Shown here piece after piece: positions 10,918-24,400 of a stretch of DNA of 64,000 nucleotides. The stretch is from positions 255,803 to 319,802 of the forward strand of contig JBBHKE010000893.1 of NCBI GenBank assembly GCA_037447655.1. The letters are read 5' to 3'. Source of the DNA: Zygnema cylindricum (Eukaryota; Streptophyta; Zygnematophyceae; Zygnematales; Zygnemataceae). The notes beneath the pieces were generated by a model. That model did not search any database. It had not been told where the DNA came from and was given only the letters and a program-made list of their open reading frames with translations. Positions within the stretch are counted from its first letter, which is position 1. Each line of letters opens with the position of its first letter. Both the position numbers and the translations under genes were made by a program.

Positions 10918-13900
10918 GTGGGCGCTGTGATCCTCTCCCCCACTCGCGAGCTTGCCGCCCAGATCCACGCCGTCGCCAAACCCTTCCTCGCCACTCTAAA
11001 TCAGGTGCCGCCGACAACCCCCGGATCACACACACACGGTGGCCCACTGGGCGGCCACACGCGGCAAGGCCGCATGGGGCATCCCCCCATAACACGCTGT
11101 TTCCGTAGGATTTTACAATAGGATTTTAAGCAACTGAGGCTCTCTTGAAAAACCCTCTTTTAAGGGGTCCTCTTTTCTTCTTTCTTTAGGGCGAATTCCC
11201 CGTCATCGCCTCCAGACACACTCTCCCAAGTTGGAAAACAGAAACCTCCAGATGTCAACAACTCTATCCGAGAAGTTCCGCGCCCTACAAACTTGAAATG
11301 CTCAGTCACCATGGAAACCCTAAAGAACCTCTGAAAGCTCTAAGCACTAAAATTCTACTTTACAAAACCTTAAACCTGACACACCTGAAACCCTAAATCC
11401 TCAACGTCTAGAATTCCTGCCTACCTCAAAGCCCCTGTGAATGTTAAATCCCTAAAACCTCTGCCCCTCCTCACTCTCCCCCTCTCCCCTCCCCCTCCCC
11501 TCCCCCTCCCCTCCCTCCCCCCCCCCAGGTGCACTGCGCCCTGCTGGTGGGCGGCGGCCCGGTGTCCAGCGATGCGCGCCAGCTGGCAGAGCACGGGGCA
11601 AATGTGCTGGTGGGGACACCTGGCAGACTGGATGACGTCATGGAGAAAGTCAAGGACCTGGATTTCAGGGAGCTGGAGGTGAGGGGAGAGGGAGAGGAAA
11701 AGGATTGGGGGGAAATGTATGTGCCAGGTTTGGGGGTTGATGGGGGGGAAGGGTAGGGAAGTGGAGTGTGGAGAGAAAGGTGAAGTTTTTGTTGTGAATA
11801 TGTGGCCTCTTTTGGCGGTTTAGGGTTTTTAAGTCTTTTGTGAGGCATGTAAGATTTTTTTTTTATTTTTTTTTACCATCGGTTTGTTAACAAACATTAT
11901 GTCGACGATGGGTTATACCGATTAAGAAAAGAAATGCACACTAATTAGTGTATTCAATGCTAAAGAAATAAACAGAGTTATCCATACAAGTCCTTGCATC
12001 TGCCGCACCATTCCATGGACTTTGCCAAACACACTATTTTATGTTCCCTCCATGTGTCTTCTATGCAATTTCATGAGTCTCCCATGAGTCTCCCGCATAA
12101 TTCCATGGGTCTCTAATTTCATCGGTCTTTCTCATAATTCCATGCATTTGTTGTGCATTCCATGTGTTCGCCACTATATCCTTTTATGTCCCACCATACA
12201 CTTCAATGTGTCTGCCTCATGTTTCCATTCAAGTTTTCGCAATACAGTTTCCCCTTCCCTAAATTCCCTGACTCCCAACCTTTTATGCACATTTTTGTCC
12301 CACTTTCCACTTGTACTTTTGTTGTGTCTATCTCTTCAAAGTACCAAAAGGGTCTAATAAGACAGAAGGTCTGAAGTGTTTAGTCCAGGTCGTAGGATCT
12401 GGGCCGGAGGTCAAGGGCGACGGAATTTGGACGAAAACCCAAAATTCCCAAATCAAATCAAATCAAATCAAATTCTAAGCCAAAATACTATCATTTACCC
12501 ACCAAACCAACCTACTTTATCCGCTATCACCTTCCCGATCCGATCTTCGAATTCGGAGATCCAACACACTGGACGTACGCACGCTTTATCTTCCCCTTCC
12601 TTCCCTCCCTCCCTTTTTCCCTCTCCAGATTTTAATCCTGGACGAAGCCGACCGCCTCCTAGACATGGGATTCCAGGTGAAGGTGTCGTCCATTCTGGCC
12701 CGTCTCCCTCGGCAGCGCCGCACGGGGCTCTTCTCGGCCACACAGACCACACTCACGGAGGAGTTGGCGAGGGCGGGGATGAGGAATCCCACCAGAGTGG
12801 AGGTCAGAGTCAGCAGCAAGGCGGAGGGGGAGAGGGAGAGGGAGGGGAGGGGGGGATGGTGGGGACGCATTTTTTGGTGGGTTTTTCTCTCTCTCTCTCT
12901 CTTCCTCTTCTCTCTCTCTCTCTCTCCTCTCCTCCCTCTCTCTCTCTCCCTTCCTCTCTGTCCTTCCTTATCACCCTTCCTTCCCCCTCTCTTCGTCCCC
13001 TCTATCCCTCTCTCCTCTCCCTTTCCCTCTTCCTTGCCTCCTCCTCTCCCTCCCTCTCTCCCTTTCTCTTCCTCTCCTCTTCGATCTCTTGCCGTTCTCT
13101 CTCCCTTTCTCTCTCGTTCTCAGTTTTTTCATCCCCTTAGAATCGGCTCTCAGCCCAATTTGCTCCTGGTCCCTCATTGGTCGGTTCGAGCCTTAGACTG
13201 CCACTGTTGAGGATAGGTTTCAATCAAACTAAAACTATTATGTGAACTATAGAAACCATGGAAAAGGTAAGAAGTTGGTTTCACGTATTATACTAAGTCC
13301 ACGTTTATTATCACCCTATTTTTAACATTCATATGTTTGTATTGAACATCTGTTTTTTTTACTCTTGTTCTGTACAGCGGCTCAGACCTGGTTGACCTTT
13401 TGGACAAGATTGTACGATATTGATTCTGATATGTACGATATTGATTCCATATATATCAGAAATGGGCAGTACTTTTCCCACAAATCGGCTCTACCAAATA
13501 GAATCAGGCCTTCTTTAAATTAGCTTGAACTAAAGCAAAGGGACTCAAACTGTTACGGCAAATTCGGAACATTTAACCCCCAAAGTCCGCAGTTTTGCAG
13601 TTTCTTTTGATTTAAAATCAAATGTGGGGTGAGTGGTACTTAGATGACATTTTTATCATAGGAAGGAAGTCTTTTATAAAGCTGAACTAGGTTCTTTCAA
13701 TAAATGGGAACGTCAACTTTTTGTTTTGTTAAAATTTTGTTTTCCCTCCCTCCCTTTTTTTCTACCTTCGTTTTACGGTTTGCAGTACCTGGTTTGTGAA
13801 ATGGAGAAAAAGATTTCACATTTTGTTCGAATTTTGGAAGAGCAGGCATCTCTCAAAACCATTGTGTAAGTTGGTTTTGCGTCCTTTTTTTTTTGTTGCT

Positions 13901-16900
13901 ATTTGAGAACTTAATTTGCATTTTTTTTTACTACTATAGGGAAAAAGGATTCAGTGGCATGGTTTTTGTCTCTTTTAATTGATCAGGTTTGGTTTGACTG
14001 CATTAAGTCGGGTCTCCAAACTTATACAGCTCCAATGAAATTTATATTTCATGTTGTCTAATAAATTAATATAATACAACATAGAAGGAAAACCATATTA
14101 TTGTGACCGACCATATCAAACATACCAAACAACCATACCATACCATACCATACCAACCATATTATTATTTGTATTATTATTATTATTTCATTATGTGTAA
14201 TATAATTATTTTGTCGTTGTTTTGGTCGCTCAACTGCGGAGCAGTTACCTTTTATATCATTGGCTCTCGGTTCAAGTCCTATTTAAGACAAAAGCTAGTT
14301 ATTTCTTATGTTTAAAGAAAATTTTAAGATATATTTCTTTATTCAATCAAAATAGATGAATGAATTTACAGACCAATATATCACTTAAAGTGATTTTAGA
14401 AAGGTACGTTAGACTCGATAGTCAATCCCATCAAGTAGGATTTGAACCTACGGCCAATCGGTTATCATTTGGCCACTGGGCAATTGGGGCTATAATTTGT
14501 CTTTTATTTTATTTTATTTTATTATATTTAGTAAAATGTTGTACCAAATTCGATTAATTGCATAATTTGAATTGCATTCTTATCCAAAGAATTCAATTCA
14601 TTTGTTATCTTTGTTTGGGGGTGTGTGCGTGTGTGTGTGTAGGTTGTTTTTCTAAAAAATTGCGGTAAAAAACGTCCTCAAAAATTCTAGAGGAACCTTT
14701 AAAGAAATGGAAAAAAATCTAAACTACGTTTCTCATCACTAATGTGGGTTTGAAGTTCGTCCGTACATGTTCATTTACATCGATAAAAAAAGAGTGACCT
14801 GGAATGCAAAATGGCAAAACAGATGTAGTTTTTTTATGTATGTTCAAGTTTTTGAAATCGACTCTCGGTACATTAAAATCTATAAAAATGTGTAAATTAA
14901 CAAACTAGTGTGTTCTGTATTAGTGTAGTCTCTCTTGTTTATGTGAAGTGGATTTCCACAAAGTTCTTGAGCTCCTCACCTCTCATTAATGCATCACATG
15001 TAGTTACCGTTAGCAATAATTTGTGCATAAGAATTTTGTCAAACAATAGAACCAATGGCCACACTAATAGTGTAGTGGAGTGCAAACAAGTGTGACTCCA
15101 TGGTATCAATAAACCACACTATTGAATGTATGTTACACTTTTTAAGTGTCTTTGAATGTAGTGTACTCTTCCCATCGCTATTAGTTTTAATCTCTCTAAT
15201 TCAAGTGAAAGTACTTTTGACTCAAAATCATAACTAAGTGTTAACAGCACTATACAGTTAAAGTGGCCCATAATGAGACACGTAGCAAAACATAATTTAG
15301 TGTCTTTAATTTTAATTAAGTGTCAACTTTAATAATTGGCTAACTCTAATAGCGATGCGCTTTGTAGGTTACTGATCCCTTAGAGTCACACTTATTTGCA
15401 TTCAACTATGATAATGGTGCGGCTATTGGTTGCATTGTTTGGCAATGTTAGTACAATATTTGATCATTAAACCACTTGGTGTGTATGGCTTTTTTCAAGT
15501 GTGACAGAATGCCGCATATATTCCACGCTTATGATGTGTCCATGAGATGTACTTTGAAATTGTACAAATGTGTACTCTTAAATTGTACGAATGAAAACAA
15601 CAACACATTTTCATGCATCATCATTAGTCACGAAAGGGAGTGTCATTGGAGCTCATTTGTTTTCATATTTTTTCACTTTATATTTATTTAAACTTTTCCA
15701 TTGTGTTGTCCGGTTTTTGTCCTTTTTTTCCCAGATATGCTCTTACATGTGCCTGTGTTGATTATTGGAATGCCACTCTACCCCATTTACCGACACTTAA
15801 GCGACTCAATTTTTTTGCTCTTCACGGCAAAATGAAGCAGGTTTTTTATCGTTGCTATTCTTTCTCTTCTTTTCTTTTCCCCCTTTTTTCTTCTCTCCCC
15901 TCTCTGCCACTCTCTTCCTTCACTCCCTCCCACACTCCCTTCATTCCTCTCTTTCCCTCCTGCCCTCCCTCCCTAGCAGCCTCCCTCCCACCCTACCTCT
16001 TCCTCCCTCCTTCCCTCCCTTTCGTCTTTAGGTTTTTGCTTGCTTGGACTCTTCTCGAAAAACTGAAAAGCCCAAAAGACAGTGGGCTTGAAAAATCTTT
16101 TGTTAAAAACCTGTATGCACTAATGTAGGTCTTTCAGGGTTTTCGTTTTTTTACAAATACTGCTTTTGAGAAGAAAAAGTTTCAAGATTTGTAGGCAGGA
16201 CTCAAAAAAATGTTAGGAAGTAATTTCTAGCTCTTTTTCTCGGCTATTTTTAACTTAGAAGCGTCCTCTTTGTCCCTTATCTCTCTTTTCTGTTATCTTT
16301 TTGCCATTTCGTTTCGGTTCACGAAAGACTTAATAAATAATTTCTTCATGCTCAAAATGCTAAATTTGAAGGTTTTTTATGTTTTCCATTTTTCTGATTG
16401 CTTTTCTCGGGCTTTCTTGTCCCTAAGTATTTCCCTTCTTCTTTTTTCCGCCCCAATTCCTTTTCCTTTTTTTTTTCCCGTCTTCTTTTCTCTCCCTCCC
16501 TCTCCCTCTCTCTCTCCGCCTATCCTCTTCCACCCACTCTCCCCCTTTCTCTCCCTTTTCTTTGCCATCCAGTCAGTACGAGAAGAGGCTCTTGCGAAAT
16601 TTTCGAAGCTGCCCGAAGGTGTTCTTTTGTGTACAGATGTGGCTGCCCGAGGACTCGACATTCCGGGTGTGGACTCCATAATACAGGTAACACGAAAAAG
16701 AATGTTTCTTAACAAAAAAGAAAATAACAATCGACTCCGTTGTAAAGGTGAAAAGATGAGCAACAAATTAATGAATTAGACAAAGGCAAGGAACTGGATT
16801 TCATAGTTCTGGTGAAAATAAAATTTTGTATGTTTACGTATATATAAGCAATTATGCTCATAGATAAATAAACCGTATATATATATTGGTTATATATATA

Positions 16901-16920
16901 TACGTATATATATATTGATT

Positions 16921-16965
<45 letters not shown>

Positions 16966-19900
16966 ATATATACATATGTATATATACATATATATATTCA
17001 TACATATATATGTATACGTGTATACGTATATATATATATACATATATATATACATACTCATATATATATATACATATACATATATATAGACATATATATG
17101 TATATATATGTATGTAATGTACTTGTCTACATGTATATGTGTATATATACACAATATGTACTCCAAAGTACAGGTGAAATTCCAGACGGAAAGAAATGAA
17201 TGGACCACTTAAAAATTAAATGTGGACTGCCCATATAGTTGAAAAAATGAGTAGACAAAATAAACGAATTAAGAAAAAGTCAGAAAATGCGATAGACAAG
17301 ATATGAAAGATGCTTTATGCTTCTTGTAGTTGGTGTTCTGATGAGGCTGTGGCTTTTAATGTGAATAGTGTACCTTTTATGTCTATCTTTACACAATCAT
17401 CATAAGGGTTACTGTGCCTCATCTTAAGTGTTTTATAAAGTTTTTTTTACATGCAGAAAGGTACTGTCTCCCCCTCTCTCCCTCTCCCGCCTCGTCCTCT
17501 CTGCCTCTCTCGCAATCACATTAATCAAAGTGTAGATTATTGGAAATCGATCACACGAGGAAAAAATGAGTACTGGAGACCAATCCTTAACAAAACATCG
17601 CAATTGAATTTTCATCAACAGTAAAGTAAATATCCCAAAATCACACAATTCTCACATCTTACATTAACAATGTTTCTGATTTCACATGCAAAAACATCGA
17701 CAGAAGTTTGTCACACTTGTGAACCAATTGTTTGCCGAAATCTCCAAATCATTGCATTTTGGGACCAAATCGTCAAAAATATAAATCGTCGAAAATGTAA
17801 ATATTGAAAATGTAGATCTCAAAAACCTAAATCTCAAAAAATGTAAATCCTGGAAATATAAATCTTGAAAATGTAAATTTCAAAAATGTAAATCTCAAAG
17901 ATGTAAACCTCGAAGACGAGAAATTTTCAAACTTCCTCATTGCGTGCATCCACATTGTCTATGGTATAGCCAATAAACTATGTGTGACATTTGTCGTCTC
18001 ATCCAACAAACGACTTTTGCACTTTGTTTTGAAACAAGTAAAATTATTTTTGCAGTTAGACCCTCCCCAAGATCCAAAAGCCTTTTTGCATCGAGCAGGA
18101 CGAACCGCAAGAATGGGACAAAGTGGATCTGCCCTCGTTTTCCTCACTCCTAAGGTGAAAATTACCATTCCTTATCAACTATTTACGGTTTTTAAAGGGC
18201 TTTTGGAGGACTTCTGGGGGCGGTACAAAGAGGTATAATGATTTTTGGACTCTTACGTGGGTTTTTGAGGGATTTTGGGGGGACTTTCTAAAAATTTGTT
18301 ACATGATATTTTGTTATGGATCTTGTTAACTTTTGTTTTTAGATTTTATAATGGGTCAAGAAGTCGATTCGACTCTTTTTTTATAAGTCCAATGTTTTTC
18401 TTTATGTCTTACAGTTTCTGACTCGGTTTTTTGTATGCCCTTTTTAATTACCTCGTCTCTGTCTCTCTCTTTCCCACTTCCTTTCTTTTTCCACTGTCCC
18501 TTTTTTCCCGGATGTTTCCAGGAAGATGCCTACGCAGAATATCTTCGGCTGCAAGGGATCCCGTTGGAGGAAAAACTCTGCCCCTCAACTGTGACAGATG
18601 TCACACCTCTGGTAAATCCAAAAGTCTAGACTGTTGGAACTAAAGAGAAAGAATAATTCCAGTCGAACAGGTTACTAATAGGGCCTTATTGTTCTTAATG
18701 GAGTTCGATTGGGTTCAGTGTGTTCCAATTGCTGTGGTGGATATATTGCGGTCTTCTTGGCCCAATGAGGGAGGGGGAGGGGGGAGGAGAGGGGGAAGAG
18801 AGGGGCAGGGAGAGGAGAGGGCGAGGGAGGAGGAAGAGGGAGAGGGAGGAGTGAGACAGTTTGTCCTCAATTATTGTACAAATGTGTTTCCCGCAACATA
18901 CATTATTCAGCACTGTAGTTCCTATTGGAATCCAATTCGAAACTGCAAATGAATTTAAATTATATATAATATGAGTATGCGTCGAATGTCCATTAATATA
19001 TGCAAGAGTTTAAATGTTACTTCCTCACAAACATTTTCTAAAACTTAACTCCAATAGAAACAACAGAAATTTTAACAATGCCTTTCAGATGTTTTGGTTT
19101 AGAAAAATTACTAACTGTTCACATTTTGTTATAATTGCTTGTAACATCATGGAAATTGAATTCATTTCTTTATTGACCATGAAACAAAAAGATCGTTGCA
19201 CTTTTCAATCTTTGTAATATTTGTACATCTTGAGTACAAATGAACCAACAGTAATTCCCATGGTCTTTTGAATCGTTTAAACCAACAATCATCAAAACCC
19301 AAATGTTTAAAATCTACCTTTCACCAAATTTGTCAACCTTACATGACTCGAGCTCTCTAACCCTAACTTGCAAGAATTCAAAGATTCATTCGTGTAAAAT
19401 CCTTGTATGAATCCAATAGAATATTCAAATTTGTCGGTGAATGCTCCATTTTGAGTTTAACGGATTGCCGTTACGATGGATATGAAAAAGAGTTTTGATG
19501 GTTGAAATGGGTCCAAAGGGGGTGTGTTTTAGCTGAGAGAGGCAGCCATGGCGGATCGAGAGGTGATGGAGAAGGGATTGAGAGCCTTTGTCTCCTTTGT
19601 GCGAGGATACAAGGAGCACCATTGCCACTATATATTCAGGTGGGAGGGGGGGAGAGGGGAGGGGAGGGAGGGAGGGGAGGAGGGGTGGAGGGAGGGGTGG
19701 GGAGGGGAGGGGGAGGGGGAGGGGGAGGGGGAGTTTGTTTTGCAAAGATGATAATAGTATATGGCAATATCTGAGTATCTGAGATACTGGACTTAGTCTC
19801 ACATAACCATATCAGCTATGCGATATCGCCTGGCGTACCTTGAACCTATTCACTGTTGCAGTTGGACGCAATAAACCATTCTGCAACAATCTGACCTAAT

Positions 19901-21416
19901 AGACATCTCCTCATCCCTTTGGTCACTATATCACATCATTTTACAATCGGAGTGTTATGACATTTTACATATTCTCACGTAACATTCTCACATTATCTGG
20001 CTTAAGTTGATGGACAATGACGTAATCTGCCTTTCGAAGATGAGTCGTTTGACCGAGTTTGACCGAGCTTGACCGAGTTTGACTGGGTTTGACCTCGGTG
20101 TCCCAGGTGGAAGGAGCTGGAGCTGGGGCGGCTGGGCATGGCCTTTGGGCTGCTGCAGCTGCCGGCCATGGGGGAGCTGAAGAGGATAAGGAACGCAGGG
20201 AAGCACTTCCAGGGGGTGGAGGGATTGGACTTCGACGCCATTCGCTACAGGTGGGAGTGGATGATGGCAAGGGAGAGAGGGGGAGGAGGGGAGGGAGGGG
20301 TGGGAAGGGGAGGGGAGGGGAGGATGGATAGGGGAGGGGTGGGAAGGGGAGGGATGGAAAGGGGGAGAGAGGGAGAGATGGGGAAATGACCATTATTACC
20401 TGTAGTTGACAACTTGTTAGAAAACTTAGCATTAATTGCTTGTAACAATATTTGTGTGCCGTAGTTTGTATTAATGCACCAAAGTTATGGTATATTATGC
20501 AATAGTTATTTTGTTATTTATGTTATTGTGTTATATATTATGATGATATATACTATGTATATTGTATTAAGTGTATTATGGAGGAAAAAAATGTAAAAAA
20601 ACTGTGAAATATTCTCAAAAACTCATTGGACTTGTTCTAAGTTTCTGTGGAAAATGCCCAGAGATAAAACAATCCAACAATGTCTAATGAAGTTTCAAAA
20701 CCCGAAGATCTTAAGTTTTTTTTAAGACTTTTAGGGTTTGGGTCTTTTCTTTAGGGCGGGGGAGGGGAGAGGATAGGAAGGGCACATTGAATTAGTGGGA
20801 TCTATAGGGGAGAGTGATGGGAGGTGGAGGGAGAGAGGGAGGGAGGAGTGGAGAAGTGAGAATGACGCCAGGGGCGGGAAGGCGGGGCCCATCTCGTTTC
20901 TATTGGTTTTGACTTCTATCTTGTGAAGTTTGCAAACATTTTCTCGTTATATGAATTTCAACACACACATACACATTGACAACATTGTATAAACCTGTAT
21001 TGTATTATATTATGTTTGAGTTTTGCAGAGACAAAGGTCGCGAGAAGCAACGAAAACAGAATCTGAAAATTTTCGCTTCGAAGGATTCTCGTGGAGTCGG
21101 AAAATCTTCAGAGAAAAGCCCGTTTGGGGAAAAGAAGGACGGGAAAGAGAAGTCGCAAAAGCATAATAAGGATGGTCGCAATAGAAAAACGGCGAGAATT
21201 AGAGATGACGATGATGACGATGACTTGAATTCCGATTATCGTCTTTTGAAAAGGTTGAAAAAGGGGAAAATCAGTGAAAATGATTTTGGAAGAGCTACTG
21301 GTTTAGGGTTCCTAGAACTTGGATGGGACGAGAAAGTCGGGGCTAATGCGGGAAATGAAAACGTTAAAGAAAATAAGGGTCTGAAAGGAAGTTCAAAAGT
21401 AAAGAAACGGAGTTGA
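10918..21416 (+). CDS. SPB4: SPB4/DDX55-type DEAD-box RNA helicase (5' exons missing)
   Basis: Eleven exons in consistent phase give 512 codons to the TGA at 21414-21416: 10918-11004, 11529-11678, 12629-12802, 13786-13865, 15735-15840, 16573-16686, 18056-18154, 18522-18611, 19533-19639, 20107-20250, 21029-21416. Numbering from the first visible residue: PTRELA at 8-13 (motif Ia), TPGR at 59-62 (Ib), DEAD at 84-87 (II), SAT at 115-117 (III), [11 protein letters not shown] at 220-230 (V), [11 protein letters not shown] at 249-259 (VI). A C-terminal DUF4217-like region follows ([28 protein letters not shown]), then a basic tail with a D7 run and [11 protein letters not shown], typical of DDX55/Spb4. 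These nucleolar helicases act in 60S subunit assembly. The Q motif and Walker A (about 100 residues) should lie 5' but were not found; the gap at 10707 is the likely reason. The end of exon 3 is uncertain: the frame stays open past 12802 (VRVSSKAE), and a linker exon may be missing before 13786. Confidence 0.93.
11679..11760. repeat. G/A-rich tract directly after a 5' splice site
   Basis: The intron begins GTGAGGGGAGAGGGAGAGGA and stays purine-rich for about 80 bases. Its 3' end (12595-12628) is CCCTCC-rich. Similar G-rich starts follow the donors at 12802, 19639 and 20250. Confidence 0.8.
12870..13125. repeat. (CT)n pyrimidine tract in helicase intron
   Basis: C/T simple sequence about 70 bases after the G-rich start of intron 12803-13785. 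Confidence 0.9.
14219..14289 (+). repeat. tRNA-Lys-like SINE head or tRNA pseudogene
   Basis: A 71-base stretch folds like a tRNA: acceptor ends GTTTTGG/TTAAGAC pair using G-U wobbles, and the D stem is GCTC/GAGC. The loop CTTTTAT would give anticodon UUU. The B-box is GGTTCAAGTCC. The anticodon and T stems have mismatches, so it is not a working tRNA. It lies in the helicase intron 13866-15734. Confidence 0.55.
14421..14490 (-). repeat. tRNA-derived SINE fragment, opposite orientation
   Basis: On the minus strand, GCCCAGTGGCC is followed by a GGCCAA/TTGGCC hairpin and a perfect T arm GTAGG-TTCAAAT-CCTAC (14435-14451). No matching acceptor stem. It sits about 130 bases from the plus-strand tRNA-like unit at 14219, forming an inverted pair. 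Confidence 0.5.
15880..16030. repeat. C/T-rich tract in helicase intron
   Basis: CCCT/CTCC simple sequence in the intron 15841-16572; a second short C/T tract (about 16490-16560) forms the polypyrimidine tract of the next exon. Confidence 0.7.
16870..17160. repeat. (TA)n / TATACATA microsatellite
   Basis: About 290 bases of TATA, ATATACAT and GTATA units in the helicase intron 16687-18055; frames are Tyr/Ile low complexity. Confidence 0.9.
17770..17925. repeat. ~15-bp degenerate tandem repeat
   Basis: The unit AAATGTAAATCTCAA recurs about eight times with drift, in helicase intron 16687-18055. Confidence 0.7.
19640..19735. repeat. (GGGGA)n tract directly after a 5' splice site
   Basis: GTGGGAGGGGGGAGAGGGGA onward for about 95 bases, starting at the donor of helicase exon 19533-19639. 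Potential G-quadruplex sequence in the sense transcript. Confidence 0.85.
20251..20385. repeat. (GGGA)n tract directly after a 5' splice site
   Basis: Purine tract that starts at the donor after helicase exon 20107-20250. A further GGGA patch lies at about 20757-20880 in the same intron. Confidence 0.85.
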
Positions 21417-24400
21417 AATGATTTAGAGCTAGTGATAGGTTAAATGTTTTAAGAAGGCAAATGCTAAATATGCACCGACTATAGGCTGAAATGAAACGAC
21501 GAATCGAGTATGATTTTGAAACACAAATCTAAGAAAGAGTCGAGGAAAACACAATTTGATTGGACGGCGTGATCAGTTTAAATACCCATTTAATGAATAG
21601 AGTATATATAAGTGGTTGGTAATGTTATAACCTCAAATAGTGTTCATGTCGAAGAGCACATATAAGCCTTGCTTACATTGTTCTCTGATTGGTCGAGGAA
21701 TATAAATATTGCTGAAAACTATAGGTTCTCAAAGATTCGATCCAGTTTCAATAAAAGCTGGGATGCAAGATAATCATTCTCGAAAAAGGGATATAGAACC
21801 GCATTTCTTAGTTCCTTTAATTTTTCCTATTTAGTTCTTTTTGAACAGGAGCATTGTTGGAAAATATCCCTCTTACTCCTGGAAGAAGAAAAAGACGAAG
21901 AGGCTCCAATCCCTGTACTTCGACTGAGGTGGTGGTTAATTTTCTGTACATTCCGTGAAATGATTAATAAGTGTGCATCAAGGACAGATGGAAAGAGTCC
22001 ACGAAAGCATGTTTTTTTTTTGTTATCTTCAAACAAAAGCGATAGGCTTTGCTTTCATTCATTTTTTTGTAGTACCTAAACCAAATGGTGCGACTATCCT
22101 GTTAAATTTACTCAAGGTGTGGGGTACTAAAGTAGGGCTCAAGGGGACGAGGATCTATTATAATGGTTTCTTACATTGCGTCTTTCCTCGCGGACGTATG
22201 CTTGTCCTTCACCAATGTTTCAAGAAGAATCTATCCAATACAGTTCAATTACTTCTATAAGCTTAAAGAAAAACAGCAATGGTAGAGCGTCTAAATGCAT
22301 GAATTGCTAGTTAAAGGTGAAAACGTCTCCACATGTAAATATCGAAAAATTGCGAGCAAGTCGAAAACCAGATGATGACAAGATGAACAGGCTAATGAGG
22401 TGATTTAAAACCAACAAAATTTCAGACACTATTAAGACTCTTAAATTTAAAGGGAAAGCTTGTTAAATTGATATCCTTTATCAGGGGCTCACCCTTGTAA
22501 ATCCCACATGCCCGATGGAGCCCACTAAAAGATACCTGGAAAACAATGACTACTCCAAAACCGTAACAGCGAGTCGGCCAAATAGATGAAGATAATAAAA
22601 GGTTATTAAAAGGTTTGAAAAAAAGTTGTGACTACCATAAGGAGTGGGATCTCGGGTCTCCTCTCGAACAGGCATCCACCAGTAGTACAGAGGGACTCAT
22701 CGAAAGCGACGACCAAAGCAACCAATATTTCCACTGCCATTGGTATGAAGTTGTTCCACAACAATATTTCCACTGCCATTGGTATGAAGTTGTTCCACAA
22801 CATGGGTGCGCACAATCACTCATCTTGCGAGAAGTAATATATATCAATGTTCAAAAATCACCCACACTAATAAGTTTTATAATCTAATAGCAGTTCATGG
22901 TGTCCTGAACCACACGTTAAAGCTATCAACAACACAGCATATCATTATTAACATTAATCCCTTTCTTGCCATTTATTCTTGCCATGAGCTTTTCTCGGTG
23001 CACACAACCAGTTTCCGATTGAAAAATAGTAATCTAAAGGTCATAATCTTCCCTTTGCATTGCAGTAATGATCCGACAATTGTGCGAAGGAAAGGCTGTT
23101 TAGCTGTTGAAAAAAACATTTAACAGTTGTAAAACATGGTGCAGCAGCAGCTAATAGGTTAGGACCAGATGTATGTGGTCTGAACATGCACTTAGCAGTC
23201 AACGAATATTCCACTGTGGTCTTTGTTTTCAGTGAAGTGTCTTAGTCGGATGAGGACAAAGTCCTATACATTCGTGCATATTTATTGCAGGAATATGCCA
23301 GGCTACCCACAAAACAAAAATAGAAATATTCTGCCATCAAAACAGGCAATACGAAACAGAGCCCTCTACATCAAAAGCACATGATTCATAAACTGAAAGA
23401 TAAATCAGTTTCAGTACATCATTTAAAAATATCCACGCTCCAGACAACTAACAAGACCAAAAAAACACACTTTTTTGCAAAATAGACAATCAATCATAAA
23501 TAGGAGGTGAAATCACCAAAAAACTCTCCACTCCGACCAACTCTCGCACATATATACGAAGTCTCATTTGACAATACTGGTATTACTACTAAAACATGTA
23601 AAACTCACTATAAAACTTCAGACAGGCAAAAAAAAACTCTCGCAAAACAACTAAACACAACCTCCCCTTCGACAGGGTCAAAAGAATGTGCTCTGTACTG
23701 AGCGAAGCCGCAGGCTACGACAAAACTTCTCCGAACTACAGAGATTCTCTACTCCTACAGAATTTTTAAGCCCGGCAGCTCGGTTTGTTGATGACACGTA
23801 GCACACCCTACCTTCCGCCTGGACAGGGCCCCAAATATATATGCCAAAAATTATGCGTACAAAGGTCCTGGTCCAGATGGTGGCTTCAGAATGGGCAAAC
23901 AAATGCCGATGTGGCATAGAATACAGGCGATAAAGATACTCCTCCTACATAACAGCCTTTCTACTGCCACTTCGAGCAAATATGGACATTTATGACATGG
24001 AATCACTAGAGGCAATAGCTACCCCATTCTGATGGTACACTGAAGCCTAAGAAAGAAGCGGTAAGAGCGAATGGGAGGCTGGTTCGGCAGCCGCTCGACC
24101 AGCCCAGTCGGGAATGCAAAGCCCGAGATCACTCCGAAACAACATCCCTGGAAAAAGATAACATACAAAGATTGAGCCAAAGGGGAACCAGCAAAAACAG
24201 GAAACAAAGCAAAACCATCAACCGAGACTCAAGAAAGTACCGTATTTGACACAGACCTCTGTTACACATTTCAGGCACTATTGACCAAGTCTGACTTTAG
24301 GAGTAGAAAACATTTTCCCACACAGTAAAGATGGTTCATTTTTCACATCCAATCTAGACGTACCCATAAAAATCACGAAGCCAAACGTACAGACGCCACT

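Noticed and set aside
13150-13215. Another tRNA-like unit (GGTCGGTTCGAGCC)
   Set aside because: A B-box-like word is present but no A-box or stems could be fitted.
14219-14289. Functional tRNA-Lys gene
   Set aside because: Mismatches in the anticodon and T stems and heavy reliance on wobble in the acceptor stem; better explained as a SINE or pseudogene.
16028-16128. Extra helicase exon after HGKMKQ
   Set aside because: The join 15840 to 16573 ([16 protein letters not shown]) already matches family spacing; the interval reads no conserved residues.
22029-22260. Reverse transcriptase fragment (FVVPKPNG)
   Set aside because: One short motif only, no catalytic box or neighbouring polymerase blocks found.
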